This document shows, one piece after another, positions 10,565-18,523 of a stretch of 64,000 nt of DNA. This DNA is from Herbaspirillum hiltneri N3. Its GTDB lineage: Bacteria > Pseudomonadota > Gammaproteobacteria > Burkholderiales > Burkholderiaceae_D. How positions within the stretch are numbered: position 1 is the stretch's first letter; each line of letters starts with the position of its first letter. Where the stretch lies: contig NZ_CP011409.1 of NCBI RefSeq assembly GCF_001267925.1, forward strand, positions 310,001-374,000. Direction: 5' to 3'. The notes under the pieces were generated by a model, which made no database searches, was not told the origin of the DNA, and saw only the letters and a list, made by a program, of their open reading frames with translations. Position numbers and translations under genes: made by a program.

Positions 10565-11506
10565 ATGATAAAGAGAAGAGCCCTCAACATTGCCCTCGGC
10601 CTCAGTTTCGCGTTCGGCGCAAGCGGCATCGCACAAGCGCAGGAAGTCTATATCCCGCTGGTGTCGAAAGGCTTCCAGCATCAATTCTGGCAAGCGGTGA
10701 AGGCCGGCGCCAACCAGGCCGCGACCGACTACAAGGTCAAGGTGACCTTCGAAGGCCCGGAAACCGAAGCCATGGTCGACAAGCAGATCGACATGCTGTC
10801 CGCCGCGCTGGCCAAGAAGCCGCAGGCGATCGGTTTCGCCGCGCTCGACAGCAAGGCCGCGCTGCCGCTGCTGAAGAAGGCGCAAGCCGCGAAGATCCCG
10901 GTGGTGGCGTTTGACTCCGGCGTCGACAGCGATATTCCGGTGACGACGGCAACTACCGACAACAAGGCCGCAGCGGCGCTGGCTGCCGACAAGATGGCCG
11001 AGCTGATCGGCAAGGAAGGCGAAGTCGCCGTGGTCGCGCATGACCAGACCAGCCGTACCGGCATCGACCGCCGCGACGGTTTTGTCGATCGCATGAAGTC
11101 GGCCTATCCGAAGATCAAGATCGTCAGCATCCAGTACGGCGCAGGCGACCAGTTGAAGTCGACCGAAGTCACCAAGTCCATCCTGCAGGCCTATCCGAAA
11201 CTCAAGGGCGCCTTCGGCACCAATGAAGGTTCGGCCATCGGCGTGCTGAACGGCGCCAGGGAAATGAAGCGCAAGGTCGTCATTGTCGGCTTCGACTCCG
11301 GCAAGCAGCAGAAGGATGCAATCCGCGACGGCCAGATGGCAGGCGCGATCACGCAAAATCCTGTCGGCATCGGCTACAAGACCGTCGAGGCCGCAGTCAA
11401 GGCGCTCAAGGGCGAGAAGCTGCCGAAGATCATCGACACCGGTTTCTACTGGTACGACAAGAGCAATATCGCCGATCCGAAGATTGCCGCGGTGCTGTAC
11501 GACTGA
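10565..11506 (+). CDS. Periplasmic sugar-binding protein (RbsB-like, Peripla_BP_4)
   Basis: A 313-residue exported binding protein. The signal peptide ends near AQA-QEVYIP (residue 25-26). The mature protein starts with a ribose-binding-like strand (YIPLVSKGFQHQFWQAVKAGA) and has the hinge and second-lobe motifs PVVAFDSGVDSD, TDNKAAAALAADKMAE and KGAFGTNEGSAIGVLNG. It has an AAGGAG ribosome binding site. It is the third gene of the importer and delivers the sugar to the permease. Charged pocket residues (Asp of AFDSG, Arg of RTGIDRR) agree with a pyranose ligand; fucose is inferred from neighbours. Confidence 0.92.
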   Translation: MIKRRALNIALGLSFAFGASGIAQAQEVYIPLVSKGFQHQFWQAVKAGANQAATDYKVKVTFEGPETEAMVDKQIDMLSAALAKKPQAIGFAALDSKAALPLLKKAQAAKIPVVAFDSGVDSDIPVTTATTDNKAAAALAADKMAELIGKEGEVAVVAHDQTSRTGIDRRDGFVDRMKSAYPKIKIVSIQYGAGDQLKSTEVTKSILQAYPKLKGAFGTNEGSAIGVLNGAREMKRKVVIVGFDSGKQQKDAIRDGQMAGAITQNPVGIGYKTVEAAVKALKGEKLPKIIDTGFYWYDKSNIADPKIAAVLYD

Positions 11507-11526
11507 TCATCTGACCTTAGGATCTG

Positions 11527-11564
11527 ATGCCGGCGGCATTCGCACTGTGCGGATGCGCCGGCAT
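11527..11564. other. Inverted repeat between binding protein and lactonase genes
   Basis: ATGCCGGCG (11527-11535) pairs perfectly with CGCCGGCAT (11556-11564) across 20 bases. No T run follows, so it is more likely an mRNA-stabilising stem than a terminator; such stems often follow highly expressed binding-protein genes. Confidence 0.4.
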
Positions 11565-11609
11565 TCTCATTGAATGTTCTGAATTATTTACGCTGACCGG
11601 ACCACGACC

Positions 11610-12488
11610 ATGCGCATCGATGCACATCAACATTTCTGGCGCTATCGCGCTGAAGATTACCCCTGGATAGGCGCCGGCATGGACGCACTGGCGCAGGACA
11701 AGCTGCCCGCCGATCTGCTGCCGCTGTTGCGCGCGCATCAGCTGGATGCGTCGGTCGCCGTGCAGGCGCGTCCGGGGCGCGACGAAACACGTTTCCTGCT
11801 CGGACTGGCGCAGGAGCATGATTTCATCGCCGGCGTGGTCGGCTGGGAAAACCTCGCCGTGCCCGATCTCGGCGAGCGCCTCGATGAATGGCAGGGCGGC
11901 GACAAGCTGTTGGGATTCCGTCATCAGGTGCAGGACGAAGCCGATGCGCGCGCCTTCCTGGAGCAAGCCGGTTTCAATCGCGGCGTGGCGTTACTGCAGG
12001 AGCGCAGCTATGTCTACGACGTGCTCGTGTTCGAACGCCAGTTGGCCGATACGCAGGCGTTCTGCGCACGGCATGACAAGCACTGGCTGGTGCTGGATCA
12101 TCTCGGCAAGCCCGCGCTGCGCGAGTTTGGCAAAAACGGCGGCAAAAGCGACGATGCCTTGTGGCGCTGGGAAAAGGAATTGCTGGCGCTGGGCGAATTG
12201 CCGCACGTGGTCTGCAAGCTGTCCGGGCTGGTCACCGAAGCCGACTGGAAAAACGGCCTGCAACCGGCCGACTACCAGCACATCCGCATCTGCCTCGATA
12301 CCGCGCTGGAAGCCTTCGGTCCGCAACGGCTGATGTTCGGTTCGGACTGGCCGGTGTGCCTGCTGGCGGCGTCTTACGACAAGGTGGCCGATGTGGTTGC
12401 AGACTGGGCGGCGGCCAACCTCGGCAAAGACGAGCAGGATGCGTTGTGGGGCGGAACGGCGGCGCGCTGCTACGGCCTCAAGGCCTGA
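11610..12488 (+). CDS. Amidohydrolase family lactonase, probable L-fuconolactonase
   Basis: A 292-residue member of the amidohydrolase-2 group. The N-terminal metal motif is DAHQHFW (4-10), followed by PWIGAGMDAL, GVVGWENLAVPDL, LGFRHQVQDE, HLGKPALREF and FGSDWPVC, whose Asp is the usual catalytic residue. These are hallmarks of fuconolactone and 4-sulfomuconolactone-type lactonases. The reaction would open L-fucono-lactone to L-fuconate, linking the dehydrogenase to the dehydratase of this locus. It is the last gene of the run, 104 bases after the binding protein. Confidence 0.85.
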   Translation: MRIDAHQHFWRYRAEDYPWIGAGMDALAQDKLPADLLPLLRAHQLDASVAVQARPGRDETRFLLGLAQEHDFIAGVVGWENLAVPDLGERLDEWQGGDKLLGFRHQVQDEADARAFLEQAGFNRGVALLQERSYVYDVLVFERQLADTQAFCARHDKHWLVLDHLGKPALREFGKNGGKSDDALWRWEKELLALGELPHVVCKLSGLVTEADWKNGLQPADYQHIRICLDTALEAFGPQRLMFGSDWPVCLLAASYDKVADVVADWAAANLGKDEQDALWGGTAARCYGLKA

Positions 12489-12515
12489 CGCAACGGTAAC
12501 GCCGGCAGCGGCATC

Positions 12516-12869
12516 TCAATTGCCTTGCACCAGTTGCAAGGGCGTCGCCATCACGGTGTTCAGTTCGCGCATGTTCGCCGGCCGCTGCGCCACCAGCGTC
12601 AGCACCCACTCTTGCAAATAGGTTGCACCCGGCGTGTTCTTGCCGGTGCGGTCGTTGAGCACGCGTTGCCAGCCGCGCACGATCATGCCGTCGGCATGCA
12701 TGCTCAGCAATTGCGGTTCATACAGCGGCGACAGCAACAGCACCGGCCGGCCTTCCGCACCGTCCACGCCTCCCGCGATATCGGTATCGGGCGCGCTCAG
12801 CGTCATCTGGCGGGTGGTTCCGGCCATGCTCATCGTCACGATGCCGGCAAAACCGGCGTCGGCAGCCAC
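12516..12869 (-). CDS. Hypothetical 117-aa protein under a LexA-type promoter
   Basis: I do not recognise this protein. The open frame extends to 12962, but the LexA box and TATAAT lie inside that extension, so translation must start downstream of about 12905. The in-frame GTG at 12869 with GAGG five bases upstream is the best candidate; ATGs further in (MTMSMAGTT) are alternatives. The product has no signal peptide and no membrane segment. It contains a glycine-rich stretch (AGGVDGAEGRP), LLLSPLYEPQLLSMHADG, and a helical C-terminus. It is convergent with the lactonase gene. Damage-inducible expression is inferred from the promoter only. Confidence 0.5.
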   Translation of the reverse strand: MAADAGFAGIVTMSMAGTTRQMTLSAPDTDIAGGVDGAEGRPVLLLSPLYEPQLLSMHADGMIVRGWQRVLNDRTGKNTPGATYLQEWVLTLVAQRPANMRELNTVMATPLQLVQGN

Positions 12870-12911
12870 TTCCGCCTCGGTGCGGCGGATTCCCTCATGT
12901 CTTAGTTGTCG

Positions 12912-12940
12912 AATTATACTGTACATAAATACAGTATATT
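12912..12940 (-). promoter_or_regulatory. LexA (SOS) box overlapping a promoter
   Basis: TACTGTACATAAATACAGTA (12917-12936) matches the LexA consensus CTGT-N8-ACAG perfectly, with the flanking TA on both sides. On the minus strand it is immediately followed by the -10 sequence TATAAT, which overlaps its last bases, so LexA would occlude RNA polymerase. Orientation points to the 117-aa unknown gene. The box could also affect the divergent monooxygenase gene 150 bases away. Confidence 0.8.
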
Positions 12941-13091
12941 CCAAAATTGTCCCTCGGCGCAATACGAGTTCTTGCTTTCAAATTCATTCCCGGATGCACC
13001 GTACGCGGTATATGAATATGCGGATATATTCGTGGCGGCGGCATGGCGTGCGCAAGAGAATCATCGATTGATTTTCTTTCTGAAGCGCACC

Positions 13092-14441
13092 ATGAGCGAC
13101 ACATCCGCACGCCGGCGACAGCTGCATCTCAACATCAACATTCTGCATTCCGGTTTCGTCCCCTCGGCCTGGCGCTTGCCTGAGGCCGATCCCCATGCCT
13201 TCGTCGACGTCGGCCATTACATCCGTGTGGCGCAGATCGCCGAAGCCGCGAAATTCGATGCGGTCTTCCTGGCCGACAACGCTGCCATCATCGAGCAGAT
13301 CGATTTCCGGCCCATCACCGCACTGGAACCGACGGTGCTGCTTGCCAGCGTCGCTGCGGCGACCACGCACATCGGCGTGATTGGTACTGCCTCGACCAGC
13401 TATAACGAGCCGTATAACATCGCGCGCCGTTTCGCCACGCTGGACCACGTCAGCCAGGGCCGCGCCGGCTGGAACGTTGTCACCACCGCCGATCTCGGCT
13501 CGGCGCGCAACTTCGGTCGCGACGCGGTGCCCGATCACGCCACCCGCTATGCGCGCGCGGCCGAGTTCACCGACGTGGTCAAGGCCTTGTGGGACAGTTG
13601 GGAAGACGGCGCAATGATCGGCGACAAGGCCGGCGGCCGCTTCATCGACACCGCCAAGGTGCAGCCGATCGCGCATCGCGGCACGCACTTTTCCGTACAC
13701 GGTCCGCTCAACTTGCCGCGTACGCCGCAAGGGCATCCGGTGCTGGTGCAGGCGGGCGGCTCCGCCGATGGCCGCGATCTCGCCGCACGCCATGCCGAGG
13801 CGGTGTTTACGGCGTCGCAGTCGTTCGAGGAATCGCTGGCTTACGGACGCGAGCTCAAGGCGCGCGCGGCGGCCTACGGACGCGGGCCGCATGCCGTCAA
13901 GATTCTGGCGGGATTGACCACCATCATCGGCGCCACGGAGGCCGATGCGATCCGCCGGCGCAACGAGCTGATCGACATGATCCCTTGGAGTTACAGCATC
14001 AATCGCCTGGCCGGCATCCTTGGCGTCGCGCCGGAACGCATCAGGCTCGATGAGCGCCTGCCCGACGACATCGCGCTGCCCAACAACGGCAACGGCAATC
14101 ACACCTTCTTCAACGCCACCCTGGCGCAGGCGCGGCAACACGGCTATACCGCGCGGCAGCTGGTGTATGCGCTGGCGGGCGGAGGCGGCCACCGTGTCGT
14201 GGTCGGCACGCCGGAACAAATCGCCGACGACATCGAATACTGGTTCAAGGGCGGTGCGGCCGACGGGTTCAATCTGATGCCCGATGCACTGCCGAGCGGC
14301 CTGCAGGATTTCACCGACGGCGTCGTGCCCCTCCTGCAGCGGCGGGGCATCTTCCGGCGCGACTACGAAGGAACGACCCTGCGCGAACATCTGGGACTGG
14401 CGCGTCCGGGAGGACGCAAGAGCATCGCCGACGCTGCTTGA
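13092..14441 (+). CDS. FMN-dependent monooxygenase, LLM class (NtaA/SnaA/DszA group)
   Basis: A 449-residue flavin-dependent, TIM-barrel monooxygenase that would need reduced FMN from a separate reductase. Group signatures are RRRQLHLNINI at the start, the NEPYNIARRFATLDHVSQGRAGWNVVTT core, ARNFG, RYARAAEFTDVVKALWDSWEDGA, HRGTHFSVHGPLNLPRTPQGHPVLVQAGGS (in parts) and ADGFNLMPDALP. The start at 13092 is followed directly by conserved sequence; upstream ATGs add unrelated residues. The family acts on chelators, sulfones or sulfonates. The convergent DszC/SfnB-like oxidoreductase gene nearby points to sulfur scavenging, but the substrate is not known. Confidence 0.9.
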   Translation: MSDTSARRRQLHLNINILHSGFVPSAWRLPEADPHAFVDVGHYIRVAQIAEAAKFDAVFLADNAAIIEQIDFRPITALEPTVLLASVAAATTHIGVIGTASTSYNEPYNIARRFATLDHVSQGRAGWNVVTTADLGSARNFGRDAVPDHATRYARAAEFTDVVKALWDSWEDGAMIGDKAGGRFIDTAKVQPIAHRGTHFSVHGPLNLPRTPQGHPVLVQAGGSADGRDLAARHAEAVFTASQSFEESLAYGRELKARAAAYGRGPHAVKILAGLTTIIGATEADAIRRRNELIDMIPWSYSINRLAGILGVAPERIRLDERLPDDIALPNNGNGNHTFFNATLAQARQHGYTARQLVYALAGGGGHRVVVGTPEQIADDIEYWFKGGAADGFNLMPDALPSGLQDFTDGVVPLLQRRGIFRRDYEGTTLREHLGLARPGGRKSIADAA

Positions 14442-14447
14442 CCCGCT

Positions 14448-14471
14448 CGCCCGTCAACCGGATGACGGGCG
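14448..14471. terminator. Stem-loop between convergent genes, possible bidirectional terminator
   Basis: CGCCCGTCA (14448-14456) pairs perfectly with TGACGGGCG (14463-14471) across a six-base loop. It sits in the 53-base gap between the stop codons of the monooxygenase and the MetQ-like gene. No T tract follows on either strand, so termination efficiency is uncertain. Confidence 0.5.
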
Positions 14472-14494
14472 CCGGAGATCAGAGCGGTCGGGGC

Positions 14495-15337
14495 CTATTT
14501 GGCCTTGAAATAATCGGGCAGGCGGAAACCGTCATAGAAACGATCGGCGCGGATCGCGTTCTGGAAGGTGTCGGAGCGATAGGCCTCGACGATGTCGCGG
14601 GCATATTGGTCCGATTGCCGCGTCTTCCTGACTGCCAGCACGTTGATGTAGGCCGGCGTCATGTCTTCCAGGATGAAGGCTTCCGACAGCTTGAGTTTGG
14701 CGAAGATGGCGAAGTTGCCCTGGATCGCGGCGAAGTCGGCATCGTCCAGCGCACGCGGCCCCTGGGCATTTTCCAGCAGCACGAGTTTCAGGCCGGCCTT
14801 GTTCTCGACCACGTCGAGTTCGGTGACGTCGACCGGATTGGCGTTCTCCTTGATCCTGATCCAGCCCAGGCGCTGCAATATCCACAGCGCGCGTTGCAGA
14901 TTGACCGGGTCGTTCGGCACGGCGACGGTGAAGCCTTTCCTGAGACCGTCGAGACTGCGGTGCTTCTTCGAATACAGGCCCATCGGCGGCGTCGGTACCT
15001 GCACGATGCCGACCAGGTCGGTCTTGTTGCGGTCGTTGTACGACTTCAGGAACACCGAGTGCTGCATCACGTTGGCGTCGATGTCGCCCTTGAACACCGC
15101 GCTGTTGGCTTCAAGGCCGGTGCTGAATTCGTAGTACCTGATCTTGTAGCCTTTTTTCTCCAGCTCGGGTTGCACGCCGATCTTGAATTCATCAATGTAA
15201 GGGCCGGGGACGAAACCTACGCGCAGTTCCGGTTTTTGCGGCGCCGCCGATGCTTGTCCTGTGAGCAGCGCAATGCCACTCAGCGCGAGCGCGGAAATGA
15301 ACGCGCCGAGGAGTCGGTGGAAGAGGTGATTACGCAT
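14495..15337 (-). CDS. MetQ/NlpA family ABC substrate-binding protein
   Basis: A 280-residue periplasmic binding protein. The signal peptide ends near QASA-APQK, with no lipobox Cys, so it is a soluble rather than a lipoprotein MetQ variant. Family features are LRVGFVPGPYIDEF, YEFSTGLEANSAVFKGDIDANVMQH (in two parts), and the VAVPNDPVNLQRALWIL segment. GGAG lies six bases upstream of the ATG. The ATG overlaps the stop of the upstream oxidoreductase by eight bases, so the two are co-translated. MetQ proteins bind methionine; with an oxygenase partner it may instead capture a sulfur compound. No MetN or MetI gene is in the window. Confidence 0.87.
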   Translation of the reverse strand: MRNHLFHRLLGAFISALALSGIALLTGQASAAPQKPELRVGFVPGPYIDEFKIGVQPELEKKGYKIRYYEFSTGLEANSAVFKGDIDANVMQHSVFLKSYNDRNKTDLVGIVQVPTPPMGLYSKKHRSLDGLRKGFTVAVPNDPVNLQRALWILQRLGWIRIKENANPVDVTELDVVENKAGLKLVLLENAQGPRALDDADFAAIQGNFAIFAKLKLSEAFILEDMTPAYINVLAVRKTRQSDQYARDIVEAYRSDTFQNAIRADRFYDGFRLPDYFKAK

Positions 15338-16547
15338 ACGACACTCCAAAACGTTCGCTGGGCGGATTGTCGTTGAGGTGGTAGTCGCCAATGGCGGCTT
15401 CACGTTGCGTCGCCGGATTGTGCGATGCCAGCGTGCGGGCATTTCGCCAGTGGCGGTCCAGCCGGCGCTTGTCGCTGGTGGCGGAGGCGCCGCCGACTTC
15501 GAACAGCAGCGTGGCGGCTTCCAGCACCTGGCCGATGATGACCTGCTGGGCCTGGAAGGTCTGCACGTCGAGCGCAATGTAGTCCTCGGGTCTGGCGGCG
15601 TCGGCCAGGCGCGCCTGATGCACGGTGTGGATGGCGTTGGCAACGGCGTTGACCAGCTGTTCCGCCGACCAGGCCAGGCTGGCGAGGCGACCGACTACAC
15701 GGTGCACCAGCGGATTTTCGCGCGGGCTGGATTGTCCCGGTATGCCGAAGGTGCGCGTGCGCGCCTGCGTGAACGCCACCGCATCGCGTTGTACGGCGCG
15801 GGCGATGCCGGCCAGCGTGGCCAGGTGCACGGTCTGGTAAAACGCGGTGATGATGGTGTTGCGACGCGGTTGCGAGACGTGATAGCGATCCAGGATCTGC
15901 TGTTGCGTGACCAGCACTTTGTCGAAGCGCGTGGTGCCGCTGCCGGTCAGGCGCTGGCCGAAACCGTCCCAGTCATCCACGCGCGTTACGCCCGGCGTGT
16001 CGCTGCGGATCAGCACATTGAGGTCGGATTCGTCGTCGTGCGCACGCACCAGGATCCAGTCGGCGTACAGCGTACCGGTCGAATAATACTTTTCGCCGTT
16101 CAGCAGGAAGTGATCGGGGCGTTTGTCCGGATCCGGCGTGACGGTGACCGAGTTGCCCGTGGTGCCTGTGCGCTCCGAGACGGCCGCGCCGAAGGTCTCG
16201 CCCTTGCCGATCACGCCGAGCCAGTGACGCGTATCTTCGTCATCCTTGCGCTCAAGCAGCAGTTCAGTGAAGCCGGCGTTCACGCGCAGGATCTGCGGCA
16301 GATTCGATTCCGCTTCCGCCAGGCGGATCAGCAGGCTGAAAAACTGCGGCAGCGTGACGCCGCTGCCGCCGTGTTCGACCGGCACGCGCAGCGATGTGAA
16401 GCCGGCGTCCTTGAGCCATTGCACGGCTTCGTACGGCAGTTCGCGGTCGTTCTCACGGTCAATGCTGCCTTCTGCGATGCGCGTGAAGATGGGTTCAAAA
16501 CGCGCCAGCAAGGCGTCGAACGATGGCGGAGGTGATGCGTGGGTCAT
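15330..16547 (-). CDS. SfnB/DszC-like flavin monooxygenase (acyl-CoA dehydrogenase fold)
   Basis: A 405-residue acyl-CoA-dehydrogenase-fold protein of the sulfur-acquisition group. Motifs include YEAVQWLKDAGFTSLRVP, GAAVSERTGT, LNGEKYYSTGTLYADWILVRA (in parts) and a C-terminal VGGASATSDKRRLDRHWRNARTLASHNP (in parts), typical of DszC/SfnB and not of true acyl-CoA dehydrogenases, which end in YEGT-type segments. The start at 16547 (MTHASPP) follows GAAGAGACAACC; a longer frame to 16604 lacks support. It forms an operon with the MetQ-like gene. Likely role: oxygenation of an organosulfur compound with reduced flavin. Confidence 0.86.
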   Translation of the reverse strand: MTHASPPPSFDALLARFEPIFTRIAEGSIDRENDRELPYEAVQWLKDAGFTSLRVPVEHGGSGVTLPQFFSLLIRLAEAESNLPQILRVNAGFTELLLERKDDEDTRHWLGVIGKGETFGAAVSERTGTTGNSVTVTPDPDKRPDHFLLNGEKYYSTGTLYADWILVRAHDDESDLNVLIRSDTPGVTRVDDWDGFGQRLTGSGTTRFDKVLVTQQQILDRYHVSQPRRNTIITAFYQTVHLATLAGIARAVQRDAVAFTQARTRTFGIPGQSSPRENPLVHRVVGRLASLAWSAEQLVNAVANAIHTVHQARLADAARPEDYIALDVQTFQAQQVIIGQVLEAATLLFEVGGASATSDKRRLDRHWRNARTLASHNPATQREAAIGDYHLNDNPPSERFGVSYA

Positions 16548-16952
16548 GGTTGTCTCTTCGTAATGATCGGGTTGCGCGCGGACCTTGCGACGAAGCAAGT
16601 CCACACCAGCAAGCGCCGATTATCTGGCAGCAAAACTCGCTTGATAACGAAGATAAACAGATATCCATATACCTCCCGCGGAGCCCCCGTGCGGCATGCC
16701 GGCTATGGCGCTCCCCGAAGTCGGGGCGGAATGGGCGGATTCAAGGGACTTGATTGTTCTATTGATGGAACGATGAATCCGGAATTTGCCTCCTAGTGCG
16801 CTTTCAACGCAAAACCTACACTTCAGTCCAAGCAGTCGCACTTGCACACCGCATCAGCAAACGCCGCTGCGCTTTGACCGGAAGGCTTCGAACGCTTCGT
16901 TGCCACAAGCACAACGCAAACAACGCACACAATGCAAACAAGGAGCATCACC
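16548..16952. other. 405-base intergenic region without a recognised gene
   Basis: Divergent space between the sulfur operon and a small exported protein gene. The stretch 16620-16680 is AT-richer and probably holds the promoter of the oxidoreductase operon, but no clear -35/-10 pair or sigma54 GG-N10-GC element was found. The short inverted repeat GTTC-N8-GAAC near 16756 has no assigned role. Confidence 0.4.
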
Positions 16953-17213
16953 ATGAACACCACAACCGCACGTCTGGACCGCAGCGTCCTGAAACTTACC
17001 GCCGCCGTCCTGCTGATCGCCGTCGCCGGCACCGTCGCTGCCGGCAGCGCCCTGGCCGCCAACGAACCTGCCGACACCGCGCAAGCGCAGCAGGCCGATG
17101 TCCGTCAAAGCGTCAAGACACCGTCGAAGGCCTCGGTCAAGCGTCAGGAAATCCAGCAAAAGCTGGCACGCCACGAACCGCTGACTTACACCGAAACACT
17201 GTACCTGCGCTAA
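16953..17213 (+). CDS. Small exported protein, 86 aa, unknown function
   Basis: A small secreted or periplasmic protein with a clear signal sequence: basic start (TTARLDRSVLK), hydrophobic core (LTAAVLLIAVAGTVAAG) and a cleavage site near SALA-ANEP. The mature part is about 45 residues, hydrophilic and Gln/Lys-rich (ASVKRQEIQQKLARHEPLTYTETLYLR in parts). The ATG has AAGGAG ten bases upstream. It is followed after 108 bases by a DUF4148 gene with the same size class. I do not recognise its family. Confidence 0.75.
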   Translation: MNTTTARLDRSVLKLTAAVLLIAVAGTVAAGSALAANEPADTAQAQQADVRQSVKTPSKASVKRQEIQQKLARHEPLTYTETLYLR

Positions 17214-17321
17214 TCGAGGGCGCAGATCCGTACTACCCTGCAACGACAAGCATTTCCGATTTCCGCCGCCAGCTTTCACGAGAAGCCGTGCGGCAAGTCA
17301 CCACCTCACCAAGGAGTCATC

Positions 17322-17603
17322 ATGAACATCAAGAAAATCGCCGGCGGCCTGCTTTTCCTCTCCATCGCAGGTAGCGCCATGGCCGAACAAGCCTATCCTC
17401 CTGAAACCCAATTCGTGTCGCACAAGACCCGCGCTGAAGTGATCGAAGAGCTGAAGCAGGCGCGCGCCAACGGCGAGATCATCAACAACGACGTGTATCC
17501 GGCCGAAGTCGCGCACAAGTCGACCGTGTCGCGCCAGGCTGTTGTTGAAGAGCTGAAGCAGGCTCGCCAGCACGGCGGTGCAGACATCAACGGCGGCGCC
17601 TGA
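17322..17603 (+). CDS. DUF4148 exported protein with two internal repeats, 93 aa
   Basis: A small periplasmic protein common in Burkholderiales, function unknown. The signal peptide is MNIKKIAGGLLFLSIAGSAMA. Two copies of a repeat follow: TRAEVIEELKQARANGE and SRQAVVEELKQARQHGG. At DNA level GAAGAGCTGAAGCAGGC recurs exactly at 17445-17461 and 17547-17563. The ATG follows AAGGAG. Proteins of this domain are usually abundant and stress or growth-phase responsive, but no function is established. Confidence 0.85.
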   Translation: MNIKKIAGGLLFLSIAGSAMAEQAYPPETQFVSHKTRAEVIEELKQARANGEIINNDVYPAEVAHKSTVSRQAVVEELKQARQHGGADINGGA

Positions 17604-17626
17604 TCGCCGTGCACATTTCCAGCGCT

Positions 17627-17662
17627 GGCAAGACCGGTCGAACCCCGCCTTCCGGTCTTGCC
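17627..17662 (+). terminator. Hairpin after the DUF4148 gene, possible terminator
   Basis: GGCAAGACCGG (17627-17637) pairs perfectly with CCGGTCTTGCC (17652-17662) over a 14-base loop, 24 bases after the DUF4148 stop. No T run follows, so it may be a Rho-dependent end or an mRNA-protecting stem. Confidence 0.45.
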
Positions 17663-17710
17663 GGCGGATCATCGGAAACGCCGGTTCGCAGTTCGGAACC
17701 GGCGCTTGTC

Positions 17711-18493
17711 ATGAAAAAAATCCTCGGTATCTATCGCAGCTCCCGGCAGCATCGTATCGGCGACGGCTTGCTCGCGCGTACGCTGTTCTCCAAGCGCATG
17801 CTGGGACAGCACGTCAGTCCCTTCCTGCTGCTCGATCATGTCGGTTCGGCCGAAACCGGTGCGCCCGATGCCTGTGCGCAGCAGTCATACCGCAGCTGCA
17901 AAGTGCTGACCATGGTGCAACAGGGACGGCTGGACCTTGTCGGCGCCGACGGAACGAAACAGGTCCTCAACGCCGGCGACGTGCACTGGCGCAGCGTGAC
18001 CGGCGAGCACGACGCAGGAAGTTTTCGTGCGGCAGCCGGCCGCGTCAACGCGCGTGAAGCGTCGCCGCAGGTGCTGCAGTTGTGGATCGATGTGCCGGCA
18101 TCGGCGTTGCAGCCTTGCTCTGGAAAAATTGTCGCGGCCGACAGGATTCCTTCCATCGCCTTGCCCGACGGCGCCGGCAGCATCCGCGTGATCGCCGGCG
18201 ATTGCCTGAGCCGGCGTGGCGCGATGCCGACGGCGTCGGCCTTCGATGTGTGGGAGCTGCAATTGAATTCACGCTGCATGAGCGAATTCCAGGCCGTCGA
18301 AGGACGCACGGTATTGCTGGCGATCCTGAGCGGATCGGTGCTGATCAACGGCGACCATGCGGCGCTCGGCGGTGAAGTCGTGATGCTGGATCGCCCGGGG
18401 GCAGGCCTGTTGCTGGAAACGCGTGCCGACACCACGGCGTTGCTGCTGAGCGGAGAACCGCTGGACGCCGGCAGCGCCGTGCTTCATCAATAG
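17711..18493 (+). CDS. Pirin family protein
   Basis: A 260-residue bicupin of the pirin (YhhW-like) family. The N-terminal GIYRSSRQHRIGDGLLARTLFS and the SPFLLLDHVGS motif are characteristic. The second cupin lies at about 165-255. The usual metal-binding HPHRG motif is not present: the corresponding place reads VGSAETGAPDACAQQSYRSCKV, so metal binding and quercetinase-type activity are doubtful. The ATG at 17711 follows the hairpin; upstream in-frame ATGs give unrelated sequence. It is convergent with a LysR gene, a pairing often seen with pirins. Confidence 0.75.
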   Translation: MKKILGIYRSSRQHRIGDGLLARTLFSKRMLGQHVSPFLLLDHVGSAETGAPDACAQQSYRSCKVLTMVQQGRLDLVGADGTKQVLNAGDVHWRSVTGEHDAGSFRAAAGRVNAREASPQVLQLWIDVPASALQPCSGKIVAADRIPSIALPDGAGSIRVIAGDCLSRRGAMPTASAFDVWELQLNSRCMSEFQAVEGRTVLLAILSGSVLINGDHAALGGEVVMLDRPGAGLLLETRADTTALLLSGEPLDAGSAVLHQ

Positions 18494-18523
18494 CGCGTCT
18501 CACACCTGTTGATGCTATGAATT

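Noticed and set aside
12906..13091. Upstream extension of the FMN monooxygenase to 12906
   Set aside because: The extension would add 62 residues with no family similarity and begins inside the LexA box; the start at 13092 is followed at once by conserved sequence.
16600..16660. Possible sigma54 promoter before the SfnB-like operon
   Set aside because: The sequence TGGCAGCAAAACTCGC has GG and GC 11 bases apart instead of 10 and lacks the TTGC end.
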